In this document: piece after piece, positions 46,433-54,301 of the stretch | Layout of the letters: each line of letters starts with the position of its first letter | Numbering within the stretch: position 1 is the first letter of the stretch | Program-made: the position numbers and the translations under genes | Source: an uncultured Phaeodactylibacter sp. | Lineage (GTDB): Bacteria > Bacteroidota > Bacteroidia > Chitinophagales > Saprospiraceae | Assembly: GCA_913057245.1 (NCBI GenBank) | Contig: CAJXNH010000005.1 | Span: 1-64,000 of the forward strand | Direction: 5' to 3' | Length of the DNA stretch: 64,000 nucleotides | Notes under the pieces: model-generated | Database searches by the model: none | The model's input: the letters and a program-made list of their open reading frames with translations, nothing else | What the model was told of the DNA's origin: nothing

Positions 46433-47431
46433 TTACTTATTCAGAATCATATCTGTAAGGTCAGCAAGGCGGGCAGAGTAGCCTGCCTCATTATCATACC
46501 AGCTTACCACTTTCAGCAGCTTACCGTTGACGTCCGTCATCAAGCTATCGAAGATAGAGGAGTGTGGATTGCGCACGATATCGCTGGACACAAGCGGATC
46601 GGTGCTGTACTGCAGGACGCCCTTCAGTTTACCCTCTGCCATTTCCTTGAATTTGGCATTCACCTCTTCGGCAGTAACTTCCTTATCCAGCATCACATTG
46701 AGCTCAACCATTGAACCGGTGATGACCGGAACGCGCAGTGCGATTGCCGAAAGTTTGCCTTTTAGCTCAGGGATCACTTTACCTGTAGCGGAAGCTGCTC
46801 CTGTGCTGGTAGGCACGATGTTAAAAGCAGCAGCCCGGGCGCGGCGCAGGTCACTGTGCGGCGCATCCTGAATGTTCTGATCGGCAGTGTAAGCGTGGGT
46901 AGTGGTCATAGAACCTACCTGTATGCCCCAGTTTTCGTGAATGATCTTGGCAACGGGAGCCAGGCAGTTGGTGGTGCAGGATGCATTAGAGAATACATTT
47001 GCACGGCGGTCAAGCTCATCGTCATTGACACCGAGCACGATTGTCTGTACATCGCCTCCTTTAGCAGGTGCGGAGATAACAACGTCCTTGGCGCCTGCTT
47101 TGAGGTGCAAGCCGGCTTTCTGTTTAGAACGGAAGATACCAGTACATTCCAGCACAAGGTCGACACCCAGTTCTGCCCATGGCAGTTCTTCAGGGTTGCG
47201 GATGGCGTAAGAATGGATATTCTTTCCGTTCACGATGAATCCATCGTCATTGGCTTCTACAGTGCCTTCAAAAGGACCCTGGGCAGAGTCGTACTTGAGC
47301 AGGTGGGCGAGGGTTTGGTTGTCTGTCAAGTCGTTAATGGCAACAACTTCGATGCCTTCTTTTTGGAGGAGGTTGCGGAACGTCAGGCGTCCGATACGGC
47401 CGAAGCCATTGATAGCAACTTTTTTTGCCAT
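46433..47431 (-). CDS. gap: Glyceraldehyde-3-phosphate dehydrogenase
   Basis: The 332-residue enzyme oxidises glyceraldehyde-3-phosphate with NAD in glycolysis. The Rossmann start AINGFGRIGRL is at the N-terminus, the catalytic Cys is in NASCTTNCLAP near residue 150, the substrate-binding ATGKVIPELKGKL is near 210, and WYDNEAGYS closes the fold. Length is normal. Its minus-strand promoter is listed separately. Confidence 0.97.
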   Translation of the reverse strand: MAKKVAINGFGRIGRLTFRNLLQKEGIEVVAINDLTDNQTLAHLLKYDSAQGPFEGTVEANDDGFIVNGKNIHSYAIRNPEELPWAELGVDLVLECTGIFRSKQKAGLHLKAGAKDVVISAPAKGGDVQTIVLGVNDDELDRRANVFSNASCTTNCLAPVAKIIHENWGIQVGSMTTTHAYTADQNIQDAPHSDLRRARAAAFNIVPTSTGAASATGKVIPELKGKLSAIALRVPVITGSMVELNVMLDKEVTAEEVNAKFKEMAEGKLKGVLQYSTDPLVSSDIVRNPHSSIFDSLMTDVNGKLLKVVSWYDNEAGYSARLADLTDMILNK

Positions 47432-47498
47432 GGTTTTTTCGCGATTTAATGATGTTAATGATTTGGTCCGGGACGGAGGCGTTGCTCCGTTAAAGGTT

Positions 47499-47506
47499 CA
47501 AAAGTA
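47499..47506 (-). promoter_or_regulatory. -7 promoter element of gap
   Basis: On the minus strand TACTTTTG (47506 down to 47499) matches TAnnTTTG, about 68 bases before the gap start codon. No TTG lies at the standard spacing. Confidence 0.5.
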
Positions 47507-47770
47507 TAAAATTCGCCTTTGAACAGTGCACCCCCAGAATATACAAATTTAAGGGGTTTTGCAAACGGTTGACAATGATATTTCGCATAGCAGACCGATT
47601 GAAAACGACTTAGTGTAAAAATAACAATAATTACCGTATTGTGGTTGTTTTTAAGCTTTTTTCTCTATGGGGTTGAACTAAATTTGCGCTACCATAGTTT
47701 TTGAGCATGGTTAATAGATAGACAGGAGCATGCCTGGAAAGTATTCTTTAATATTTTTTCATGGATGCTT

Positions 47771-47799
47771 TTGGAAATTCGTGAAAGCCATTATCTTTG
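47771..47799 (+). promoter_or_regulatory. Promoter P1 of the tRNA-Glu operon
   Basis: TTG (47771-47773) and TATCTTTG (47792-47799) are 18 bases apart, matching the phylum consensus well; transcription would start near 47805, about 130 bases before the first tRNA. Confidence 0.6.
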
Positions 47800-47905
47800 C
47801 ATCGCTCTGGCAAAAAGGTGCCGGGCAGACTTGAAATTAGAACTCGTTTTACGGCTTTTTTACAAAAAGAAGTTGGCAAACGTTTCCAGTTTTAAGTGCA
47901 AATAT

Positions 47906-47913
47906 TACTTTTG
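47906..47913 (+). promoter_or_regulatory. Promoter P2 -7 element of the tRNA-Glu operon
   Basis: TACTTTTG followed by GCATC lies 20 bases before the first tRNA-Glu. It lacks a TTG at the usual distance, but its place suits a stable-RNA promoter. Confidence 0.55.
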
Positions 47914-47932
47914 CATCCCGCATTGAGAGTAT

Positions 47933-48004
47933 GGCCCGTTCGTCTAGGGGTTAGGACGCCAGGTTTTCATCCTGGTAGCACGGGTTCGAATCCCGTACGG
48001 GCTA
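47933..48004 (+). tRNA. tRNA-Glu (TTC)
   Basis: A 72-base cloverleaf: acceptor GGCCCGT with ACGGGCT (first pair G-T), D-arm GTCT/GGAC, anticodon arm CCAGG-TTTTCAT-CCTGG with anticodon TTC, T-arm ACGGG-TTCGAAT-CCCGT and discriminator A. CCA is not encoded. The second copy is identical. Confidence 0.97.
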
Positions 48005-48034
48005 CTATTTTTCTTGCGGTCATACAGTTTTACT

Positions 48035-48106
48035 GGCCCGTTCGTCTAGGGGTTAGGACGCCAGGTTTTCATCCTGGTAGCACGGGTTCGAATCCCGTAC
48101 GGGCTA
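48035..48106 (+). tRNA. tRNA-Glu (TTC), tandem copy
   Basis: This copy is base-for-base identical to the first tRNA-Glu, 30 bases downstream. Identity over all 72 bases points to recent duplication or gene conversion. A terminator follows at 48122. Confidence 0.97.
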
Positions 48107-48121
48107 CATCATCACTAACAT

Positions 48122-48153
48122 AAAGCGAAGCGCACCTGCACTTCGCTTTTTTT
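48122..48153 (+). terminator. Terminator after the tRNA-Glu pair
   Basis: AAAGCGAAG (48122-48130) pairs with CTTCGCTTT (48141-48149) and runs into seven T (48147-48153). It lies between the second tRNA and the GIY-YIG gene. Confidence 0.88.
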
Positions 48154-48163
48154 ATTTCTCCCC

Positions 48164-48469
48164 ATGCCTTTCTACGTATACATCCTTTATTCCGAGACAA
48201 CGGGCCGCCTGTACCGTGGCCAGACCAAGGACGTACAAAGCCGCCTGAGCCGTCACAACCGAGGCATGGAGCCGAGCACTTCATCGGGCGTACCCTGGCA
48301 GCTGCTGTGGTATACGGATAAAGAAAGCCGGAGTAGCGCCCAGGTTCTGGAAAGCAAGCTAAAGAATTTAAATCGGGCGAGGCTGCTGCGGCTGATGCAA
48401 AAGTATAGCGGTGATATAGCGGACGGAGCGGCTGCCGCGCGGATTAAAAGCCTGCTGGAAGGATGTTAG
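48164..48469 (+). CDS. GIY-YIG nuclease (UPF0213/URI-like)
   Basis: The 101-residue protein is a single GIY-YIG domain: YVYIL for the GIY strand, LYRGQT for the YIG strand, the catalytic Arg in SRLSRHNRG, and the Glu in VLESKLKNL. YIG is altered to YRG, as in many Bacteroidota members. Such small nucleases cut DNA or RNA; the target is unknown. The gene sits between intact tRNA-Glu genes and a tRNA-Glu fragment. Its TAG stop (48467-48469) lies inside the D-arm sequence of that fragment, so gene and fragment arose together. Confidence 0.88.
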   Translation: MPFYVYILYSETTGRLYRGQTKDVQSRLSRHNRGMEPSTSSGVPWQLLWYTDKESRSSAQVLESKLKNLNRARLLRLMQKYSGDIADGAAAARIKSLLEGC

Positions 48470-48575
48470 GCCGCCAGGTTTTCATCCTGGTAGCACGGGT
48501 CCCGACGAAGCGCTGCTTGTCGGGATGCTGATCATCCCTCTGGGGGCGTCAGCATTCGAATCCCGTACGGGCTAC
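48465..48575 (+). pseudogene. tRNA-Glu 3' fragment split by a 55-bp insertion
   Basis: From GTTAGG (48465) the sequence repeats the tRNA-Glu gene, with one change (C for A at 48471), through the anticodon arm to ACGGG (48499). It resumes at TTCGAAT (48555) and runs to the 3' end at 48575. The 5' acceptor and half the D-arm are missing. The gap of 55 bases (48500-48554) is the double hairpin listed next. The copy cannot fold to a tRNA and is not functional. Confidence 0.9.
48500..48554. repeat. 55-bp double hairpin inserted in the tRNA fragment
   Basis: The insert has two back-to-back palindromes. The first is TCCCGAC/GTCGGGA (48500-48506 with 48519-48525) with an inner AAGC/GCTT stem. The second is ATGCTGA/TCAGCAT (48525-48531 with 48549-48555) with a CCC/GGG inner pair. 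It lies exactly in the T-arm, between ACGGG and TTCGAAT. It resembles REP-like palindromic repeats and has no coding capacity. Confidence 0.85.
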
Positions 48576-48603
48576 AATCACGGGGAAGCATCACCGCTTC
48601 TAT

Positions 48604-49206
48604 TTAAATTTCCCAGCCATATTTCTTCCAGTCATCCGCATAGTCAATATCTGAAAGGGTGGGGGCAAAGGCAATGGTGCCTCCGTTGTCCAGTATGCGT
48701 TCCCGGGTGATTGTGGCGACCCGGTCGGTACTCCACTCCATATCCCGGAAGAGCTCCGGGCTGGGGCGTTTCATGCCTAGAAGATAATAGCCCCCATCCA
48801 AAGCGGGACCGATGACATAATCATGGCTGGAGAGGGAGGTAAAGGCCTGCTCAATAACAGAAGTGCTGATCTGTGCAATATCACTGCCAACAATGACTGC
48901 GGTCTCTGCACGTTGCAACGCTACTTCGAAGGCATGGGCCATGCGTTCGCCCAAGTCATTGCCCTGCTGCTGGTGTTTCTCAAATGTACTACCAGGCCAG
49001 TCGTCGTTCGTTCTAACCCGCACGCTGTAAAACAGTAGCCGAAGGGCATCCACGCCTTCGGCTACTGTACGGGTTTTGGCGAGGAGCGCTTTGTAGATGG
49101 CTAGTGCCTGGTCCTCGCCCAGTGTTTTGGCTAACCGGGTCTTTACTTTTCCTTTTTCCGGGTTGCGGACAAAAATAATCAGCGCCCGTTTTGCTTTTTT
49201 AGTCAT
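48604..49206 (-). CDS. TIGR04282/DUF2064 GT-A glycosyltransferase-like protein
   Basis: The 200-residue protein has a GT-A-type domain: IIFVRNPEKGKVKTRLAKTLG (N-terminal nucleotide-binding segment, family signature), VGSDIAQIS as the metal-binding Asp motif near residue 108, and GPALDGGYYLLG near residue 133. Members are annotated as arsenosugar-biosynthesis glycosyltransferases, but most have no tested function. The ATG at 49206 overlaps the stop of the upstream hlyD-type gene by eight bases, so it is translationally coupled to the export genes. Confidence 0.85.
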   Translation of the reverse strand: MTKKAKRALIIFVRNPEKGKVKTRLAKTLGEDQALAIYKALLAKTRTVAEGVDALRLLFYSVRVRTNDDWPGSTFEKHQQQGNDLGERMAHAFEVALQRAETAVIVGSDIAQISTSVIEQAFTSLSSHDYVIGPALDGGYYLLGMKRPSPELFRDMEWSTDRVATITRERILDNGGTIAFAPTLSDIDYADDWKKYGWEI

Positions 49207-50581
49207 TATCGCGTTTGTAGAGTTCATCTTCATCTACGATCTGAATCTCTTCACCGGATTTTAACTTACGGGCCACAGCTGCATACGGGCCGGTCACGAC
49301 CTCATCGCCTTCTTTCAACCCTTCTACCACTTCGATATAGGTGTCATCCTGTACGCCTGTTTTGACCTTTTGCATGCGCACCGTATCGCTGCTGGCTACG
49401 AATACAACTTCCATCAAGTCCTGTTCTTCCTCGAGAGATGCCGTCTTGGCTTCAGGTTTATTGCCTTCTTCCTTTTCCCGGGTAGTCACGGCCTGAATAG
49501 GAATGGAAAGCACGCCATTGGCTACCTCAGTCCGGATGTCAACACTGGCAGACATCCCCGGCCGGAAAGGATAAGGCTTTGCCGGTGTGATGAGGTCATC
49601 GTATGAAGCGGGGTCAATATTGATGCGGACTTCAAAATTGGTCACCTGATCGCTGGTTAGTGAAGCTGCAGATGCGGCATTGGTCGCCGAGTTGGCAATT
49701 TGAGTGACCTTGCCTTTAAAAACGCGGTCGATGTAGGCATCTACTTCGATCGCTACCTCATCGCCTACGGTGACTCGGGGGATATCATTCTCACTCACTT
49801 CCACCCGGACTTCCATGGCATTCAGGTTGGCGATGCGCATCATTTCAGTACCGGCCATTTGGATGGTACCGACGACGCGTTCTCCTTCCTCCACATCAAG
49901 GCGGGAAATGATACCGCTCATGGGGGCGAAGATTTCGGTACGGCGCAGGCTGGTCTTCAGTTCTTTCAGGCTGGCTTCAGAGCTTTGGACGGTATAGGCA
50001 GCGGCTTCAGCGCTTTGTTTGGCTGCTTTGACGTTGGCTTCTGCAGAGCGAAGATTGGCCTCCAATGCCCGCAGGTTTGAAAGCGATTGCTGATAGTCGG
50101 CTTCAGAAATAACGCCCTCCTCGTACAGCGGCTTATTACGGTCCTGGATTTCCCGGGCGTTGATCAGCTGGGCTTCAATTTGTTCTTTCTGGGCGGTGAA
50201 CTGCTCAATTTGAGCACGGGCATTGGCTAATTGTGCTTTGGCACTGTTTACACTTGCGGCGCCGCGCTCTACCTGAGATTCAAAGGCATCGGGGTCGATG
50301 CGCGCCAGGAGTTGCCCGGATACGACAGAGTCGCCTTCCTCAATGAGCAGATCGACGATTTCCCCAGATACATCCGAGCTGATTTTGACCTCCGTTTGCG
50401 GGAATACCTTGCCACTGGCGGAGACTTCTTCCACGATGGTCCGTTTTTCGGCTTGCTCGGTGATAACCTTTTCGCCCTTCGGCTTGGATTGGTTGCGCCA
50501 AATAAGAACGGCAACCAATATAACGATGAGGCCAAGCAGGGCAAAAATCAGGGTGTTACTGCGTTTCTTCGGTTTAGACAT
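49199..50581 (-). CDS. HlyD/RND-type periplasmic adaptor
   Basis: This 460-residue membrane fusion protein has an N-terminal helix (about 10-28), a lipoyl-like half-motif (SSDVSGEIVDLLIEEGDSV), a long helical hairpin (about 95-215), the second lipoyl half (FAPMSGIISRLDVEEGERV) and a beta-barrel region. Such adaptors join an inner membrane pump to a TolC channel. The preceding gene is a TolC-family protein, but no MacB/RND pump is next to it; the following gene is a glycosyltransferase-like protein. Confidence 0.92.
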   Translation of the reverse strand: MSKPKKRSNTLIFALLGLIVILVAVLIWRNQSKPKGEKVITEQAEKRTIVEEVSASGKVFPQTEVKISSDVSGEIVDLLIEEGDSVVSGQLLARIDPDAFESQVERGAASVNSAKAQLANARAQIEQFTAQKEQIEAQLINAREIQDRNKPLYEEGVISEADYQQSLSNLRALEANLRSAEANVKAAKQSAEAAAYTVQSSEASLKELKTSLRRTEIFAPMSGIISRLDVEEGERVVGTIQMAGTEMMRIANLNAMEVRVEVSENDIPRVTVGDEVAIEVDAYIDRVFKGKVTQIANSATNAASAASLTSDQVTNFEVRINIDPASYDDLITPAKPYPFRPGMSASVDIRTEVANGVLSIPIQAVTTREKEEGNKPEAKTASLEEEQDLMEVVFVASSDTVRMQKVKTGVQDDTYIEVVEGLKEGDEVVTGPYAAVARKLKSGEEIQIVDEDELYKRDND

Positions 50582-50647
50582 GATGTGTGGCTAAAGTTGG
50601 TTAAGAACCGCTGCTCATTCCGGGGCGGCTCCAAAAATGAAACTTTA

Positions 50648-52090
50648 CTAATTCATATTCAGCTCCAGCGCCTTGCCCATATAGAAGTCTATGGTCTTCA
50701 GGTTGAACAGGTACTGGTATTTGGAACGGATCAGTTCAATCCGCGCCTGATCGAGTGTCGTTCTGGCGGTTGCGAATTCCAAGGTGTTGATGGCGCCCAG
50801 GTCAAATCGCTTCTGGGCATTGTCAAATGCCATTTCTGCAGCGTCTACAGAGCGCTGGGCGGCTTTGTAAGTGTTGAAGGACGCCCGGGTGTCGGCAATA
50901 GCCCGCTGTACATCGGCCTCTAAAAGCTGGCGTTGCTGTACGCTGCCCACCTCGGCATTCATCTTGCTGATCCGGGCACGTTCTTTATTGATGCGGTTAG
51001 TATGCTGGCTGTAAATTGGGACGCGCAGGTTAAGCCCCACCACTTGTCCGAAGTTTTGGTCGATCTGATCGGTATAGGCGATCTGCTCGTTATCGACCGG
51101 GACTTGCGATTGAAACTCAATGGTAACCGGGCTGCCATCTATAAATACCGTTTGAGGTATCCGCTGGGTTTCGAAAATAGGGGACCGGAAGGCAGAAGAG
51201 AAGTTGGAGTTTAAGTTGGCAAAGAGGGACAGCGTTGGTAAGAAGCCTGACTTTGCAATCTCCTCCGATAGCTGAGCGGACTCAATTCGGAGGTCAGCAG
51301 ACCTGATCTGCGGCTGAGTTTGCAGGGCAGCGTTGTAGACCTCTTCCAGACCGATCGCCTGAGGGTTAGCATTATCCGGAAGCTCTATAAACTCAGGGCG
51401 TACGATTTTCAAATCCTCTTCCGGTCCCAGCTGCATCAATTGCTTAAGGTTGAGATAGCCAATATTCACCGCATTCTCCGCTTCGATGATAGCCCGCTCA
51501 TTTTGTGCAATCTGGGAGAGGATATCCAAACGGTCATTCGCTGGTACGGAGCCTGCACGGATTAATTTATCGGTTTGTTCGAGTTGCTCTTCAGAAAGTT
51601 CGAGGTTCTTTTCGGCATTGGTTAGTTGCTCTTCTGCAAGCAATATATTAAGGTATGCAGCGGCAACATCTAAGGCCAGGTTGTTGGATGTGGCTTCCGC
51701 ATCAAGCCGGGCTGCTCGGGTATTGAGCTCGCTTTGTTTGATGGAGTTGTTGATGAAACCACCACCGTAGAGCGTGACGTTGGCATCCACAGAAAAGCTA
51801 TTGAACCCAATGCGCTCGTTGTTAAAGCTGTTGGTTGTGGGGTCAATGGTACGGCCAAATTGATAGCCTGCTCTTGCTCCGGCACTCAAAGAAGGCAACC
51901 GGCTGTATTTATTTCCCTGTATATCCAGTTCTGCACTGCGGATATCATACTGTGCCTGCCGAAGGTTGAGGTTGTTCTGACGGGCGTATTCAATACATTT
52001 TTCCAGAGACCAGGGAGAGGTCTGAGCTTGGATCATCCAGGTGGTTAAGGCAAAAAGGACTAGTGTCAGGGCGGATTTCTTGATGGTCAT
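50648..52090 (-). CDS. TolC-family outer membrane efflux protein
   Basis: The 480-residue protein has a signal peptide (IKKSALTLVLFALTTW to AQT) and two outer-membrane efflux (OEP) repeats, each starting at an LNLRQAQYDIRSAELD or AALQTQPQIRSADL type helix, with long coiled-coil segments. It forms a trimeric channel across the outer membrane and periplasm. The next gene, 66 bases on, is the HlyD-type adaptor, so the two form an operon. Confidence 0.92.
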   Translation of the reverse strand: MTIKKSALTLVLFALTTWMIQAQTSPWSLEKCIEYARQNNLNLRQAQYDIRSAELDIQGNKYSRLPSLSAGARAGYQFGRTIDPTTNSFNNERIGFNSFSVDANVTLYGGGFINNSIKQSELNTRAARLDAEATSNNLALDVAAAYLNILLAEEQLTNAEKNLELSEEQLEQTDKLIRAGSVPANDRLDILSQIAQNERAIIEAENAVNIGYLNLKQLMQLGPEEDLKIVRPEFIELPDNANPQAIGLEEVYNAALQTQPQIRSADLRIESAQLSEEIAKSGFLPTLSLFANLNSNFSSAFRSPIFETQRIPQTVFIDGSPVTIEFQSQVPVDNEQIAYTDQIDQNFGQVVGLNLRVPIYSQHTNRINKERARISKMNAEVGSVQQRQLLEADVQRAIADTRASFNTYKAAQRSVDAAEMAFDNAQKRFDLGAINTLEFATARTTLDQARIELIRSKYQYLFNLKTIDFYMGKALELNMN

Positions 52091-52130
52091 ACGATTTGGA
52101 TTTTGCAGTAGTCAATGCTGCTTCTCTGGC

Positions 52131-52153
52131 GAATAAGCCCTAATCGCTTATTC
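52131..52153. promoter_or_regulatory. Palindrome upstream of tolC
   Basis: GAATAAG (52131-52137) and CTTATTC (52147-52153) flank nine bases, about 40 bases before the TolC-family start codon on the minus strand. It could be an operator or the end of the T9SS-plug transcript; evidence is only structural. Confidence 0.25.
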
Positions 52154-52249
52154 ATCGAACGCAGCACAATAATAAGTGCCTGGCTCCAAACCGCCACAAA
52201 AATTATATTAAGACCGACTTATGTCGGATTAATGTCCTTTTTTCCGGAT

Positions 52250-53572
52250 TTAGGGCTCCAAAGTGGAGGTAAATGTAACAGAACCGACCGCACGGTCGTA
52301 CCGGCTGCCGAAGGGCCTGTAATAAATGATGATGGTATACTCATTAATGGTTTCGTGGGAATCGCCTTCCAGCAGGGAGATATTCAGGTTGCGGTCCTGC
52401 TTTTTGCGGTTGTTATTGGGCTTGGGTACGGCAGCATACATGTAGTCATAGTAACCCTGTTTCAGAATGATCCAGGTCGCGTAGGCCTGCAGATTAGGGT
52501 CATATTCGAGGCGGTAGCGGTCTTTAAGGGCCCAGTCCGTAAATCCCCCAACAATATATACATCGTAGCCCGGAAGTTTTTCCGTATTCAGGGCAAAGGA
52601 GACATCGGCATATTCGGCATAAAGCTGATCAAGTGCCAGGTCCTCCTGCCGGCTCCCTCCCCGGTTTTGATCGGTGGTCTCAATGATGAACTTGCCGTTG
52701 AGGTCCTCGAAAGTCGTGTAGGCGAGTTTGTCCCGTGGGTTATCCGCCTTCATCTCCACCAGGTAAGAATCCTGCTCCTGCCGCACGGAGGCGACATTGA
52801 AGCTAACCCGCCTGAAGCTGCGCAGGTCTGCAAACCGGAATTCCTTACCGCCCGGAAAGACAATCTCGTCCTGATAGTCAAATATCATAAGTTCGGGACG
52901 GATAAACTTAGGCTCGATACCGGTAATGGCACTACGCCACCGCCCGTTTTGCATCACGGTAGCCGTGATTTCCTGCTGCGGGTTCTGAATATTCAACTGC
53001 TTATGGGCAACATTAAAGTCTATTTCCTGGTGGGTGCGCAGTTTGCTGACGTTGTTGGCCCGCAAAAAACGGGGGCTGATGCCCACCAACTGTTCCACTA
53101 CTACAAACCGCCGCGTAATGACCAGTTGCCGGTCGTTGGACTCATCGTAAACGAGCAGGAGATAGTTGCCAGACAATCGCCACCGCATATCCCGATTGGG
53201 GAGGGTCAGGGTGTAATGGGTGTAGGGCCAGAGCGTTTTGAAGGAAAAGTCATATTTCTGAATACGCTCCTCGTTGAACCCATCGAGGTATTCCATCTCC
53301 TGCAGATTAGAGGGGTTCCAGTTGCGGTCACAGTGCACGATGCTGTAGAAATAGTCCTTGACATCTGCATCCAGGTCGTCAAAGGAAAGCTTAAGCTGAG
53401 CGCCGGCATCCAGGTTGACAATCGGATTGGAAAGTACCAGCCCGTCGACGTGAAAGCGAACCGACCGGATATGGTCCACATAAACGTAGTCGTAATTCTT
53501 GATTTCATTGTCCTGGGCAATCAGGGAGGAACTGATCAGCAGGGTGATAAAGAGTAAGCGTAGTGTTTTCAT
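52250..53572 (-). CDS. T9SS plug-like protein (DUF5103)
   Basis: This 440-residue secreted protein has a signal peptide (MKTLRLLFITLLISSSLIAQ) and a beta-rich fold with YDYVYVDHIRSVRFHVDG near the start, YFYSIVHCDRNWNPSNL (near residue 75), and a late YMYAAVPKPNN segment. This matches DUF5103, identified in Flavobacterium johnsoniae as the T9SS plug that closes the SprA translocon in the absence of cargo. Its presence fits the many T9SS cargo genes in the window. No other T9SS component lies nearby. Confidence 0.88.
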   Translation of the reverse strand: MKTLRLLFITLLISSSLIAQDNEIKNYDYVYVDHIRSVRFHVDGLVLSNPIVNLDAGAQLKLSFDDLDADVKDYFYSIVHCDRNWNPSNLQEMEYLDGFNEERIQKYDFSFKTLWPYTHYTLTLPNRDMRWRLSGNYLLLVYDESNDRQLVITRRFVVVEQLVGISPRFLRANNVSKLRTHQEIDFNVAHKQLNIQNPQQEITATVMQNGRWRSAITGIEPKFIRPELMIFDYQDEIVFPGGKEFRFADLRSFRRVSFNVASVRQEQDSYLVEMKADNPRDKLAYTTFEDLNGKFIIETTDQNRGGSRQEDLALDQLYAEYADVSFALNTEKLPGYDVYIVGGFTDWALKDRYRLEYDPNLQAYATWIILKQGYYDYMYAAVPKPNNNRKKQDRNLNISLLEGDSHETINEYTIIIYYRPFGSRYDRAVGSVTFTSTLEP

Positions 53573-53623
53573 CCTCGTATTTTGGTATTTCTTTTAGTCA
53601 ACGAATTTTCCGGCTTAGAATTG

Positions 53624-54238
53624 TCAGCGGCTGAGCCATGAATTGCCGGCAATGGTAAAGCGCCAGGGCCATTGTGCGCACTCCTCTGCATAGCCTACAC
53701 CGATCCTTGCACTTTCGGCTATGTTTTCGGCAGACGGTATTTGGTCGCCGTATTCCAGCCATACCGGGCTTGGTGGGGCGGTGAGATCTGTCCCTGTCCA
53801 CGCCCTCGTGATGCCCATGGCCTGAGCAAGGGTGCCTGGCCCGGCGGTCAGGCGTTTTTCCAGCCGTTCCATCCCTCTTCGCTCCAGCATGAGGGGCTGC
53901 CCATGTACAGGTTCCAGCGCGCGGACGAGGACAGCTGAACCTACATCCGCTTTGCCGGTAACGATATTGAAGAGGTGGTGTATGCCATAGCACAAATAAA
54001 CGTAGGCGTGCCCACCTTCCATAAACATCACTTCTGTACGCTTGGTACGCCGCCCGCCGTAAGCATGGCAGGCTTTATCGCCGTCCTGATGGTAGGCTTC
54101 CGTTTCCACAATTCGACCCACCGTCCGTTGGCCATCGATTTCTGTGACGAGATGCTGCCCCAGCAGTTCACGGCTCACCTGCAGCACATCACTGCGGGTG
54201 AAAAAGGACTTTGGGAGGCGTTTCTGCGGTTGCGGCAT
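53624..54238 (-). CDS. mpg: DNA-3-methyladenine glycosylase
   Basis: The 204-residue AAG/MPG-type enzyme excises alkylated purines from DNA. The catalytic Glu lies in RIVETEAYHQDGD (about residue 46), and MFMEGGHAYVYLCYGIHHLFN with the DNA-intercalating Tyr and SAVLVRALEP follow. GPGTLAQAMGI is also typical. Length and ATG start are normal. Confidence 0.93.
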   Translation of the reverse strand: MPQPQKRLPKSFFTRSDVLQVSRELLGQHLVTEIDGQRTVGRIVETEAYHQDGDKACHAYGGRRTKRTEVMFMEGGHAYVYLCYGIHHLFNIVTGKADVGSAVLVRALEPVHGQPLMLERRGMERLEKRLTAGPGTLAQAMGITRAWTGTDLTAPPSPVWLEYGDQIPSAENIAESARIGVGYAEECAQWPWRFTIAGNSWLSR

Positions 54239-54301
54239 AGTACGGGCACCATTTCAGTTTGGCACCGAAAATAGCACTATTGCCGCTTTTCGCAAAATGC
54301 T

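Larger units (their letters stand above)
47432..47932. other. 501-base promoter region between gap and tRNA-Glu genes
   Basis: No gene is supported. The region carries the minus-strand promoter for gap near 47506 and, on the plus strand, three TAnnTTTG elements at 47679, 47792 and 47906, of which the second has a TTG 18 bases upstream. Confidence 0.6.

Noticed and set aside
47896-48123. 75-codon open frame across both tRNA-Glu genes
   Set aside because: It is made of the tRNA sequences themselves, repeated twice. It is a typical false gene at tandem tRNAs.
52115-53557. 480-codon plus-strand frame
   Set aside because: It is a shadow opposite the T9SS plug gene and has no recognisable domain.
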